Assembly: GCF_002902905.1 (NCBI RefSeq)
Contig: NZ_CP026124.1
Coordinates: forward strand, 868,001-932,000
Reading direction: 5' to 3'
DNA: 64,000 bases
Source of the DNA: Achromobacter sp. AONIH1
GTDB taxonomy: Bacteria; Pseudomonadota; Gammaproteobacteria; Burkholderiales; Burkholderiaceae_B
This document shows positions 52,318 through 63,661 of this stretch, piece after piece. A model generated the notes under the pieces. The model made no database searches. It was not told the origin of the DNA and was given only the letters and a program-made list of their open reading frames with translations. A program made the position numbers and the translations under genes. The stretch's first letter is position 1; every line of letters starts with the position of its first letter.

Positions 52318-54396
52318 TCAGGACCTATTCTGGCGCAGCAGCGCCGCTTTGAACCGCTCGAACTCCTGGTTGAAGTCGAGTGTACGCTTCTGCGATGTCA
52401 TGGCGGCCAGGATGCCGCTGCCGCCATCCTGCGGCTTGACCCAGATCCAGATGCGGCGGTCACGAATATAAAACATCGCGAACACGCCCAGCACCAGCAG
52501 CAGGCTGCCCAGGTAGACGGCGCGCTTGCCCGGCGTGCGGCTGACCTGGAACACGCTGGCCTGGACATGCTTGAAGTCCGCCAGCGACAGGAAAACCGGG
52601 GCCGGATACACCGTCAGGTCCGACAGCGCCGCCACGGCCAGCCGCGACCAGACCGCCGCGCGCTCGCCGTCCGGACCCGAGGTCGCCACCGGCGGCAGGC
52701 CGGCGCGCTCGCGCTCGATGGCGCGCAGCTCGTTCATGCTGGCGCCGATCAGGCGGATCACCACGTCGGCGGCGCGCTCCAGGTCGGCGGGCGGCGTGTT
52801 GGCTTGCAGGAACGCGGCCACGGCCTGCAGGCCGCCGCCGGCGAAGGTTTCCAGCGCGCGCTCGGCGGCCGTCTGCAGCGGCTGGCGGTCGGCGCCCGAC
52901 GGGCTGTTGCGCTCGGCGAAGCGACGCGCGGCTTCCTGGCGCGCCGCCGGATCGGCCAGCGTGGCGCGCAGGCGCATGAATTCGGCGACCGAGCTGTCGT
53001 CGTCCGCCGGGATGCGCAGGTAGCGGAAGGACTCGGACGCGTTGTTGCGCACACCGGCCAGGAACACCGTGGCGCCGTCCAGTTCGACCGGCAGCATGTA
53101 GTTCTGGAATTCGTGCGCCTGACCGGCGTCGTCGATCAGCTTGTACTCGACGCTGGGGCCGACGTTGCGCAGGTTCTCGTTCTTCTTGCCGGCGGCGCTG
53201 CCAGCCACCGAGGCCACGTGCTCGGCGAAGCTCTGGTTGCCGCCCTTGGGGTCGCCGCGCGTCAGGTCCTCGACGTTGATCGGGCGCAGCGCGGTGATCT
53301 CCACGCCCATGCTGCGCGGACCGCGCGCGGTCTGGGCCGACACTTCGGTGGTCTTGCCCACGGTGCCGTCCACGGTAAAGGTCGCGTCGCCCGCGCCCAC
53401 CAGCGGATAGCCCTTGAGCGCCACCGTGCTGCCGCCATCATCGAAGCTGGACTGGTAGACCGTCATGCCCTTGAAGCGCAGCGGCTCATTGACCTCGATG
53501 GTGGACTCGAAGCTCTTGCCGGTGTCGGGATCGGTGACCACCACTTCGCTGGCGAAGCGGCTGGGCATGCCGGTGGAGTAGTAATCGACGACGAATTTCT
53601 TGAGCTTGAGCGTGAAGGGCATGGGCTGCACCAGCGCGCCGTCGCCCACCATGACCACGGCGGTGGAGGCCTGGCCGTCCTCGGGCACCAGCACGCTGGC
53701 GCGGAAGCTCGGGTTGTTGACCGACAGCCGGCCGCTCTCGGGCACCTCGGAGATCAGCATGTTCTCGACGATGGGCTTCTTGCCACCGAACATGACCTGC
53801 AGCCGCACCGGCAATTCGCTGTCGAGCAGCCCGCCGATGCAGATGATGACCATGGCCGCGTGAGCGAACACATACCCCAGGCGGTTGGCGCTGCCCTTCT
53901 TGGCCGCCAGCAGCACGCCGTCGCCGTCCCGGCGCTCGCGCACCGCGTAGCCGAAGCGTCCCAGGAGCGTCTTAAGGCCCGTCACCGTGCTCGGCACGTC
54001 GGTGGGTTCCTGGCTTTCGACGCGGTGCGGGAACGCGCGCAGGCTGCTGGCGCGGACGTGCTCGCGGAACGAGCGCGCGTCGCGCAGCATCTTGGGCGCG
54101 TTGCGGATCAGGCAGACAGTGGTCGACACCACCAGGAAAGCCATGATCAGCAGGAACCACCAGCTGTTGTAGACATGCCAGATCGAGAACTTGTCGAACA
54201 CCTCGTACCAGAACGGACCGAACTGGTCGATGTAGTTGCTGGATGAGCGGTTCTGCTGCAGCACCGTCCCGACCACGCTGGCCACGCAGATGAACATCAG
54301 CAGGCTGACGGCAAAGCGCATCGAGCCGAGCAACTCGAAAAAGTCGCCGGGCAGGCTGCGCAGGGAGGGACGGGTATGGGTACGGGTCGAATTCAT
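52318..54396 (-). CDS. resB: Cytochrome c biogenesis protein ResB/Ccs1 (System II)
   Basis: A 692-residue protein. 'LGSMRFAVSLLMFICVASVV' and 'FLLIMAFLVVSTTVCLIRNA' are the first two transmembrane segments, then 'RLGYVFAHAAMVIICIGGLL', and the C-terminal 'YLGSLLLVLGVFAMFYIRDR' close a large periplasmic domain. The length and layout match ResB. With CcsB it forms the heme handling and ligation complex. It lies 111 bases downstream of the cytochrome c gene, so assembly factors and substrate are coexpressed. The start 54396 is the first in-frame ATG with upstream space. Confidence 0.93.
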   Translation of the reverse strand: MNSTRTHTRPSLRSLPGDFFELLGSMRFAVSLLMFICVASVVGTVLQQNRSSSNYIDQFGPFWYEVFDKFSIWHVYNSWWFLLIMAFLVVSTTVCLIRNAPKMLRDARSFREHVRASSLRAFPHRVESQEPTDVPSTVTGLKTLLGRFGYAVRERRDGDGVLLAAKKGSANRLGYVFAHAAMVIICIGGLLDSELPVRLQVMFGGKKPIVENMLISEVPESGRLSVNNPSFRASVLVPEDGQASTAVVMVGDGALVQPMPFTLKLKKFVVDYYSTGMPSRFASEVVVTDPDTGKSFESTIEVNEPLRFKGMTVYQSSFDDGGSTVALKGYPLVGAGDATFTVDGTVGKTTEVSAQTARGPRSMGVEITALRPINVEDLTRGDPKGGNQSFAEHVASVAGSAAGKKNENLRNVGPSVEYKLIDDAGQAHEFQNYMLPVELDGATVFLAGVRNNASESFRYLRIPADDDSSVAEFMRLRATLADPAARQEAARRFAERNSPSGADRQPLQTAAERALETFAGGGLQAVAAFLQANTPPADLERAADVVIRLIGASMNELRAIERERAGLPPVATSGPDGERAAVWSRLAVAALSDLTVYPAPVFLSLADFKHVQASVFQVSRTPGKRAVYLGSLLLVLGVFAMFYIRDRRIWIWVKPQDGGSGILAAMTSQKRTLDFNQEFERFKAALLRQNRS

Positions 54397-54507
54397 GAAA
54401 AAAGGGGGACCGCGCTGTCGGCTGCCCCCCTCATAGACTGGCGCGAGGCGATCTGGTTCCTCGCGCCCGTGTTGACGACGCGGACGAGCCGCGCGCGGGA
54501 TGGTCCG

Positions 54508-55209
54508 CTAGCGCAGGCCCGCGGCGTAGTCGGCCACGGCCTTGATGTCGGCGTCCGACATGCGATCGGCGATGGCGTGCATCACGTCATTCGCGCGGTC
54601 GCCGCTGCGGAACAGCTTGAGCTGCTCTTCGATGTACATCGGGAACTGGCCCGACAGACGGGGGTATTGGCCGGGAAGTCCGGCGCCATTGGCAGAATGG
54701 CATGCCGCGCAGGCCGGCACGTTGCGTTCGGGCAAACCGCCGCGCCAGATCTTTTGACCCAGATCAACCAGCTTCTCCTGGCCAGCCGTGGCGGGCTGCT
54801 TGAGCGGCTGCTGCGCCAGGTACAGCGCGATGTTTTGCATGTCGGCCGGCGTCAGGTTCTGCGCCATGGCGGTCATGGGGGTCGGATTGCCGCCGGCGCC
54901 ATTGCGCACGGGCAGCTTGGCGCCCTGCTTGACCTGGAAGTCGGTCAGCTGCTTGACGAGGTATTCGTGGGGTTGCGCGGCCAGGTTGGGGTTCACCGGG
55001 ATGGTGCTGTTGCCCGCCGCGCCATGACAGGAGGCACAGGCGATGATGCCGCGCGAGGCGTCTCCCTGGTCGAACAGCTGGCCACCCTTGGCAGCATCGG
55101 GTTTGGCCGGACCGGCCGCGCCCTCGGCGGCGAAACTGGCGGTAGATAAGGCGGAGGCGCCGAGCAACAGCCCGCTCGCAACCAACATCCGGGACAGCAC
55201 ACGCTTCAT
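54508..55209 (-). CDS. Diheme cytochrome c (c4-type)
   Basis: A 233-residue protein. Signal peptide with cleavage after 'TASFA' (about residue 27). Two heme-binding CxxCH sites at C58-H62 ('CASCHG') and C167-H171 ('CAACHS'), each in a similar half-domain, with methionine ligand candidates in 'PTPMTAMA' and 'DVMHAIADRM'. This two-lobed arrangement is that of cytochrome c4, an electron donor in the periplasm. It is cotranscribed upstream of resB-ccsB, so it may be a major client of that system. Confidence 0.92.
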   Translation of the reverse strand: MKRVLSRMLVASGLLLGASALSTASFAAEGAAGPAKPDAAKGGQLFDQGDASRGIIACASCHGAAGNSTIPVNPNLAAQPHEYLVKQLTDFQVKQGAKLPVRNGAGGNPTPMTAMAQNLTPADMQNIALYLAQQPLKQPATAGQEKLVDLGQKIWRGGLPERNVPACAACHSANGAGLPGQYPRLSGQFPMYIEEQLKLFRSGDRANDVMHAIADRMSDADIKAVADYAAGLR

Positions 55210-55424
55210 GAAGACCTCGCGACAATCGCACGATCAAGGCGCAAATGGCGCCCACGCCTGCCCGCACACCCTGGAAAGCCGTAACGAACCTGTTCTGCCA
55301 GTTTTGCCTGCCGAAAACCGCTGCTGGCAGTGGGCAAAAAAGACGGCTCCGCGCACGGGACCACTGTTGCAAACGCCGGATTATACAATAGGGGCTGAAA
55401 CCAACCGCACCCAAAAGCCCTGTC

Positions 55425-57061
<1,637 letters not shown>

Positions 57062-57068
57062 GCCGCGC

Positions 57069-58022
57069 TCAGGGCCGGGCCTTGCCCGGCTCGCCGGCGG
57101 CGCCCGCCGGGCTGGCGCCGCGCCGCAATCCCAGCCAGGTGCCGCCCAGCACGCAGGCCAGCCCGGCCGCGTGCGTGGCGCCCACCTTCTCTCCCAGGAA
57201 CAGCGCCGCGAACAGCAGGCCGAAGATCGGCAGCCAGTTCAGGAACAACGAGGCGCGGCTGATGCCCAGCCGCGCGATGCCGCCGTTCCACAGGATGTTG
57301 CTGATGCCCGAGGCCACCACGGCGGAGAACATCAGCACCAGCCACGGCCACCACGCCATGCTCCAGGACTCGGCCCGGTAGGTGGATGGCGCCGTACCCG
57401 CGTGCGCGGCCAGCATCAGCCCGCCGGCCAGGTACATGTACCAGAGCATGGCCAGCGGCGCCATGCTGCGCGACATGCGCTGGATCACCAGCCCGCCGCA
57501 CACGAACACCACCACCGCCAGGAAGACCATGGCATCGCCCCAGCCGGCCGCGCCCAGGGCCTTGCCGCTGCCCAGCACCACCAGCGCCACGCCGGCCAGG
57601 CCCAGCAGCGCGCCGCACACGCGCGCCGGCGTCAGCCGCTCGCGATAGAACACCGCGGCCAGCACCGCCGACAGCAAGGGACTGGTGGCCATGATCAGCG
57701 TGCCATTGGCGGCCGAGGTCAGGCCCAGCCCCGCCACCAGCGCCGCCTGGTGCGCGTACACCACCAGGAATCCCGCCAGCGCCAGCCAGCCCAGCTGCGC
57801 GCGCGTCAGCTTCGGGATGCGGCCGCCGCGCACCTTGATGATGAGGGTGACGACAAGCAGCGCGATGACGATGCGCACGGCCGCCAGGATGCGCGCGTCC
57901 ATGTACTGCGTCAGGTACTTGACCGCGACGATGTTCAGGCCCCACGTGGCCATGACGAACAGCAGTTGCAGATAGATGAAGCCGACGCGGTCATTGCCCG
58001 CATCAAGGGTTGGGGACGTCAC
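57069..58022 (-). CDS. DMT-superfamily transporter, EamA domain
   Basis: A protein of about 317 residues from GTG 58022 (VTSPTLDAGN), with ten hydrophobic segments. First repeat: 'LQLLFVMATWGLNIVAVKYL', 'YAHQAALVAGLGLTSAANGT', 'TLIMATSPLLSAVLAAVFYRE'; second: 'LNWLPIFGLLFAALFLGEKV'. The frame is open for another 61 codons upstream, which overlap the start of livF's neighbour and have no family character. It converges on hemB with 7 bases between. Substrate unknown. Confidence 0.85.
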   Translation of the reverse strand: MTSPTLDAGNDRVGFIYLQLLFVMATWGLNIVAVKYLTQYMDARILAAVRIVIALLVVTLIIKVRGGRIPKLTRAQLGWLALAGFLVVYAHQAALVAGLGLTSAANGTLIMATSPLLSAVLAAVFYRERLTPARVCGALLGLAGVALVVLGSGKALGAAGWGDAMVFLAVVVFVCGGLVIQRMSRSMAPLAMLWYMYLAGGLMLAAHAGTAPSTYRAESWSMAWWPWLVLMFSAVVASGISNILWNGGIARLGISRASLFLNWLPIFGLLFAALFLGEKVGATHAAGLACVLGGTWLGLRRGASPAGAAGEPGKARP

Positions 58023-58110
58023 GGCGTCGGCCTGCGCGTAGGGTGGGTTGCGGATGAAGAGCGCCGCCCGCGCGGCGCCGCCGACATGGTAGCGCGGCGG
58101 CCCGTCGGGC

Positions 58111-58821
<711 letters not shown>

Positions 58822-58833
58822 TTCGTTCCCGCC

Positions 58834-60621
58834 TCAGGCCATGCCGGCGCCGAGATAAGCTTCGATGACCCGCTTGTCGGCCTGTACCTCGGCGGGCTTG
58901 CCTTCCGCGATCTTGACGCCGTAGTCCAGCACGATCACGTGATCGGAGATCGCCATCACCAGGTCCATGTGATGCTCGACCATCAGCAGCGTGATGCCGC
59001 AGGACGCGCTGATGCGCGCCAGCAAGGCGCCCAGCTCGGCGGTCTCCTGCGGATTCAGGCCGGCGGCGGGTTCGTCCAGCAGCAGCAGCGAGGGCTCGGT
59101 CGCCAGCGCGCGCGCCAGCTCCACGCGCCGCTGCAGGCCGTAGGGCAGGCTGCCGGCCGGCGTGTCGGCCAGATGCGACAGGCCCACCATGGCGATCAGT
59201 TCACGGGCGCGCACCCGCGCCAGCCGTTCCTGCTCGCGCGCGCCGGGCAGGCCCAGCAGCGAGACCCAGAAACCGTTCGTCATGCGGCTGTGGCGGCCCA
59301 GCAGCACGTTGTCCAGCACCGACAGTTCGCCGAACAGGCGCAGGTTCTGGAAACTGCGGCCCACGCCCAGCACGCAGATCGCGTGCGGCCGCGCGCCGGC
59401 GATGTCGGCGCCGCGATAGCGGATCACGCCGCTGTCGGGCAGGACCACGCCGCTCAGCATGTTGATCAGCGTGCTCTTGCCGGCGCCATTGGGACCGATC
59501 AGCGCGTGCACATGCCCGCGCCGCAGGCAGAACGAGATGTCCTGCGCCGGCTTCACGCCGCCATAGGATTTGCACAGGTTCTCCACCACCAGCAGCAGGT
59601 CTTCCCGCGCGGGCGCGCAGGGCTTGGCGGCGTCTGGCGTCGCCGTCGCGGCGGGCGGCGACGCGACGCCCGGTTTCGCGTCCGCCTCGTCGACGCGGCG
59701 CGGACGGCGCGCGAACAGGCCCATCACCCCGCCCGGCATCACGTACAACGCGAACAGCAGCAGCGCGCCGTAGAAGAAGTGCTGCACGGATGGCCAGCGC
59801 GCCAGCAGCGCGTCCACCACGGTCAGCACGATGGCGCCGACCGCCGGCCCGGCCTTCGAACCCGCGCCGCCGAACAGCACCAGCAGCAGGATGAAGATGG
59901 ACAGGTTGAAGCTGATGAAATCGGAATTGATGTACTGGTTCTGCTGCGCCACCAGCGCGCCGGCAATGCCGCAGGTCACGGCCGCCACCACGAAGGCGAT
60001 GACCTTGGCGCGATAGACCCGCACGCCCACCGACGACGAGGCGATCTCGTCAGCCTGCACCGACAGCAACGCGCGGCCGAAGCGTCCTTGCAGCACGTTG
60101 GCCAGCAGCAGCTGCGTGGCCACGCACAGGATCAGCGCGAACCACACCCATTGCTGGTTGCTGAGCGGATTGCCGTTCCAGGTCGGCGGCAGGATGCCGA
60201 ACAGGCCCGACGGGCCGCCGAACACGTCCACCCATTCGGTGATGATCTTTTCCATCACGATGCCGAAGGCCAGCGTCACCATCGCCAGGTAGGGGCCCTT
60301 GACCCGCAGCGACGGCAGCGCGATCAGCACGCCGAACACGCCCGCGACCACGGGCGCGGCCGCCAGCGCCAGCCAGGGATCCACCTGCCAGCGCGAGGTC
60401 AGCAGCGCCGCGGTGTAGGCGCCGGCGGCGAACAGGCCCGCCTGCCCCAGCGACTTTTGCCCGGCATAGCCCACCAGCACGTTCACGCCGGCCGCGCACA
60501 GGTAGTACACGCAGGACATGAACAGGATGCGCAGGTAGTAGTCGTTGTCCACCAGCGCCGCGCAGGCGGCCAGCGCCGCCGCCACCGCCAGGGTGGCCAG
60601 GGTTTGTCCGCGCCGCGTCAT
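58834..60621 (-). CDS. LivM-LivG fusion: HAAT permease joined to ATPase
   Basis: A 595-residue protein from ATG 60621, overlapping the livH stop (ATGA). Residues 1-305 are a LivM permease ('LVGYAGQKSLGQAGLFAAGA', 'GGPSGLFGILPPTW', 'LLVLFGGAGSKAGPAVGAIV'). A short Ala/Pro-rich linker (about 310-340) leads to a LivG ATPase: 'LIGPNGAGKSTLINMLSG', 'LPYGLQRRVELARALATEPS', 'LLLLDEPAAGLNP'. Two usually separate subunits are therefore made as one chain. The fusion occurs in other Burkholderiales (recalled) and is not a sequencing artefact: no frame shift is needed. Confidence 0.9.
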   Translation of the reverse strand: MTRRGQTLATLAVAAALAACAALVDNDYYLRILFMSCVYYLCAAGVNVLVGYAGQKSLGQAGLFAAGAYTAALLTSRWQVDPWLALAAAPVVAGVFGVLIALPSLRVKGPYLAMVTLAFGIVMEKIITEWVDVFGGPSGLFGILPPTWNGNPLSNQQWVWFALILCVATQLLLANVLQGRFGRALLSVQADEIASSSVGVRVYRAKVIAFVVAAVTCGIAGALVAQQNQYINSDFISFNLSIFILLLVLFGGAGSKAGPAVGAIVLTVVDALLARWPSVQHFFYGALLLFALYVMPGGVMGLFARRPRRVDEADAKPGVASPPAATATPDAAKPCAPAREDLLLVVENLCKSYGGVKPAQDISFCLRRGHVHALIGPNGAGKSTLINMLSGVVLPDSGVIRYRGADIAGARPHAICVLGVGRSFQNLRLFGELSVLDNVLLGRHSRMTNGFWVSLLGLPGAREQERLARVRARELIAMVGLSHLADTPAGSLPYGLQRRVELARALATEPSLLLLDEPAAGLNPQETAELGALLARISASCGITLLMVEHHMDLVMAISDHVIVLDYGVKIAEGKPAEVQADKRVIEAYLGAGMA

Positions 60622-61541
60622 ACCTTCTCCACCAGGCGCTTGCCGAAGAGGCCCGTGGGACGCACGGCCAGCACCAGGATCACCAGCGCGAAGATCGCCA
60701 CTTCGCGCCACTGCGACTGCCACAGGTTCAAATAGGATTCCAGCAGGCCCAGCACGAAGCCGCCCAGCACGCAGCCGCGCGGATTGGTCAGGCCGCCGAT
60801 CATGGCGCCGGAAAAGCCCTTCAGGCCGATCGCCAGCCCCATGAAGATCGAGGCCGAGGTGATCGGCGCCACCAGGAAGCCGGCCAGGCCCGCCAGCGCC
60901 GAGCTGGCGAAGAAGGCGCCGATCATCACCGCGTTGACGTTGATGCCCATCAGGTTGGCCACCGCCGGATTGGCGGCGACGGCGCGCATCGCGCGGCCCA
61001 GCATGCTGCCGTTCATGATGCGGTCGAACGCCAGCATCACGATGACGGCCACGGCCAGCAGCAGCAGCTCCTGCGTGCGCACGCCCGCGCCGAACACGCG
61101 GATCACCTCGTCGCCGAACGGCGCCGGCACCGTCACGGGCGCCGGCCCCCACACGGCGAAAGCCGCGCTTTGCAGCAGGATGCCGAAGCCCAGCGTGCTC
61201 ATGACCCAGGCCATGCCCGGCCGCGCGGCGAAGGGCCGCACGCCGAACACATACAGCAGCACGCCCAGCAGCCCCATCGCCAGCGCCGCCGCGACGGCGG
61301 CCAGCAGATACTGCCAGCCGGTCAGGTCCAGCCCCGTGAAGGCGGCCGTGGTGGCCGGCTTGCCGGCCAGCAGGAACAGGGCCCCCACGCCGACGAACGC
61401 GCCCACGGACACGAACTCCCCATGCCCGAAATTCAGCGTGCGCGTCGTGGTGAAGGTGATGCTGAATCCCAGCGCCACCAGCGCATACGCGCCTCCCACG
61501 GCGAGCCCGCTGACGAGCGCCTGCAACAACGTCGCCATCAT
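60618..61541 (-). CDS. livH: HAAT-family ABC permease LivH
   Basis: A 307-residue polytopic protein with the LivH signature at its start, 'LLQALVSGLAVGGAYALVAL', then 'GFSITFTTTRTLNFGHGEFV', and the EAA-like loop 'MRAVAANPAVANLMGINVNA'. It forms the translocation pore together with LivM. It is followed by the livM-livG fusion (ATGA overlap) and preceded by the substrate-binding protein gene after a 31-base gap. Confidence 0.93.
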   Translation of the reverse strand: MMATLLQALVSGLAVGGAYALVALGFSITFTTTRTLNFGHGEFVSVGAFVGVGALFLLAGKPATTAAFTGLDLTGWQYLLAAVAAALAMGLLGVLLYVFGVRPFAARPGMAWVMSTLGFGILLQSAAFAVWGPAPVTVPAPFGDEVIRVFGAGVRTQELLLLAVAVIVMLAFDRIMNGSMLGRAMRAVAANPAVANLMGINVNAVMIGAFFASSALAGLAGFLVAPITSASIFMGLAIGLKGFSGAMIGGLTNPRGCVLGGFVLGLLESYLNLWQSQWREVAIFALVILVLAVRPTGLFGKRLVEKV

Positions 61542-61572
61542 GATGGCCCCCTCTTCTTTCCCGGCCCCGCGC

Positions 61573-62763
61573 TTACTTGGCGCCGGCGCGCGTCACGTCG
61601 TCCGCGTACGGAACCAGCTTGCCATCCTGCCAATGCGCCCACTTGTAGTCGCCCACCAGCAGCGCGTCGTGCCCCGTCGGCGAGAACGGCTTGGTGTAGG
61701 TCTTCATGGCGCCGTCATACGTGCCTTGCAGGTTTTCCAGCGCCTGGCGCAGCTTGTCGCCATCGGTGGAGCCGGCCTGCTTGACCGCCATGGCCATCAG
61801 ATGCATGCCGTCATAGGCATGCGCCAGGAAGCCGAAGGCGGTGGGCGAGGTCATCTGGCCCGAGACGCGGTCGTACAGCTTCTGCTGCGCCGGCGAACGG
61901 TTGTCGGTGATGGTGCGCAGGAAGAACGGCTTTTCCGACAGCGTCTTGCCGGCCGTGTCGTAGAACGCGATGTTGTCGGCGGCCCAGGACGTCAGCGTCA
62001 GCGGGAACCAGTTGATCTTCTCCATGCTGCGGAACACGTGGGCGATGGGCGTGCTCTGCGCCCAGATCACCACGGTATCCACGCCGGCCGATTTCAGCTT
62101 GTTCAGCTGCGAGGTCATGTCGGTGTCGGCCACGCCGAACTTCTCCACCGCCACGGCCTTCACGCCCTGCGCCGCGCCCACTTCCTCCAGGTCCTTGAGC
62201 GCGCTCTGGCCGTAGCCGGTGGTCTCGATCATGAAGCCCACGTTCTTGACCTTGGGATTGCGCTTCAGGTAGCCGATCACGCCCTCGACCTGTTCGCGGT
62301 CGACCATGCCGACGCGGAACATGTAGTTGTCGGCGCCGGCGCGCATGGGCTTGGTGATGTCGGTGCCCGAACCGATGGCGCCCATCACCGGCACCTTCTT
62401 CTGGTTGGGAATGTGCTTCCAGGCCAGCGCGTTGCCCGAATTGGTCGGGCCGAACACGGCCACGACTTTTTCATTGTCGATCAGGTCCGTCATGTTCTGG
62501 ATCGACTTTGGCGGCTGCGACAGGTCGTCGCGCACCACCAGCACCACCTTGCGGCCCAGCAGGCCGCCGGCGGCGTTGATGTCCTCGATGGCGGTCTTCA
62601 GGCCCAGCACCGCGGCCTGGCCGCTCTGTGCCGAGGGCGACGCGGACAGGTCGCCGTTGAAGCCGATCTTGATGTCCTGGGCCAGCGCCTGCTGCGCGCC
62701 CGCGGCCAGCGCGATGCAAGCCGCCGTTCTGGAAAGACGGGAGAGGATCCCCTTGGTGTTCAT
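61573..62763 (-). CDS. Periplasmic substrate-binding protein of the HAAT importer (LivJ/LivK type)
   Basis: A 396-residue protein with a signal peptide (cleavage near 'QQALAQDIKI', residue 28-29). 'DIKIGFNGDLSASPSAQSGQ', 'INAAGGLLGRKVVLVVRDDL', 'VVAVFGPTNSGNALAW' and 'IGSGTDITKP' are characteristic of the Peripla_BP_6 family. It is the first gene of the importer operon and follows the SDR gene by 75 bases. The ligand is unlikely to be predictable from sequence; the neighbouring catabolic enzymes point to an organic acid or steroid-like/aromatic compound (inference). Confidence 0.92.
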   Translation of the reverse strand: MNTKGILSRLSRTAACIALAAGAQQALAQDIKIGFNGDLSASPSAQSGQAAVLGLKTAIEDINAAGGLLGRKVVLVVRDDLSQPPKSIQNMTDLIDNEKVVAVFGPTNSGNALAWKHIPNQKKVPVMGAIGSGTDITKPMRAGADNYMFRVGMVDREQVEGVIGYLKRNPKVKNVGFMIETTGYGQSALKDLEEVGAAQGVKAVAVEKFGVADTDMTSQLNKLKSAGVDTVVIWAQSTPIAHVFRSMEKINWFPLTLTSWAADNIAFYDTAGKTLSEKPFFLRTITDNRSPAQQKLYDRVSGQMTSPTAFGFLAHAYDGMHLMAMAVKQAGSTDGDKLRQALENLQGTYDGAMKTYTKPFSPTGHDALLVGDYKWAHWQDGKLVPYADDVTRAGAK

Positions 62764-62838
62764 CGTTGTCTCCTGTGTTTTTATGGAAGGTGCTGCGTGT
62801 CGATGAAGAATTGCGGCGCGGCGTGGCCGGGCCTGTCG

Positions 62839-63600
62839 CTAGACCGCCAGGAAGCCGCCGTCCACCGGCAGCGACACGCCGGTCACATAGCGCGCCATGG
62901 ACGAAGCCAGGAAGACCACGGGGCCGACCAGGTCGTCGGGCTGTCCCACGCGGCCCAGCGGAATGCGTTGCATGAAGCTGGCCAGCTTGGCCGGATCCTC
63001 GCGCGTGGACGCGGTCATCGGCGTCTCAATCACGCCCGGCGCGATGGCGTTCACGCGGATGCCGTCGGCGGCCAGGTCGCGCGCCAGCGACTGCGTCAGC
63101 ATCTTCACGCCGCCCTTGGACGGCGAATAGCCCAGCGCCGCGCCCACGCCCGCGAACGAGGCGATCGAACCCACGTTGATGATCACGCCGCGCGTGGCGC
63201 GCAGCATGCCCAGGAAGGCATGGATCATGTTGAAGCTGCCGTTCAGGTTCACGTCCAGCACGCGGCGCCAGTTCTCGGCCGCGCGCGGGCTGTCCAGGCC
63301 TTCGCGGATCAGGATGCCGGCGTTGTTGACCAGCACGTCGATCGGCCCGGCATGCCGCTGCACGTCGGCGGCGGCGGCCGCGCAGGCTTCGGCGTCGGTC
63401 ACGTCCAGCGCCAGGCTCCAGGCCTGTCCGCCCGCGGCGATGATGGCGTCGGCGGTGTCGCGCGCGCTGTCCGCGCGCAGGTCCGCCGCCATCACGCGCG
63501 CGCCGGCGGCGGCCAGCCCCAGCGCCAGGGCGCGGCCGTTGCCCTGCCCGGCGCCGGTCACCAGCGCCAGCTTGCCTTGCAGCAGTCCTTCCTTGTCCAT
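62839..63600 (-). CDS. Short-chain dehydrogenase/reductase (SDR)
   Basis: A 253-residue classical SDR: cofactor loop 'VTGAGQGNGRALALGLA' (TGxxxGxG, residues 15-22), 'NNAG' at 92-95, N118, and the catalytic S145-Y158-xxx-K162 ('SPSKGG' after Y158). The C-terminal 'GVIETPMTAS' and 'VTGVSLPVDGGFLAV' are typical. It is NAD(P)-dependent and oxidises or reduces an alcohol/ketone. It is 61 bases after the flavoprotein gene and 75 bases before the ABC importer, on the same strand. Confidence 0.93.
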   Translation of the reverse strand: MDKEGLLQGKLALVTGAGQGNGRALALGLAAAGARVMAADLRADSARDTADAIIAAGGQAWSLALDVTDAEACAAAAADVQRHAGPIDVLVNNAGILIREGLDSPRAAENWRRVLDVNLNGSFNMIHAFLGMLRATRGVIINVGSIASFAGVGAALGYSPSKGGVKMLTQSLARDLAADGIRVNAIAPGVIETPMTASTREDPAKLASFMQRIPLGRVGQPDDLVGPVVFLASSMARYVTGVSLPVDGGFLAV

Positions 63601-63661
63601 GTGCTTCTCCGTCGCGTTCAGCGGATGCGGGGCGCGCGCGTCGCGCGCCTGGCGGCCCGGC

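Noticed and set aside
52288..54246. 652-codon plus-strand frame opposite resB
   Set aside because: Antisense shadow of resB; composition is His/Gly/Ala-rich without motifs.
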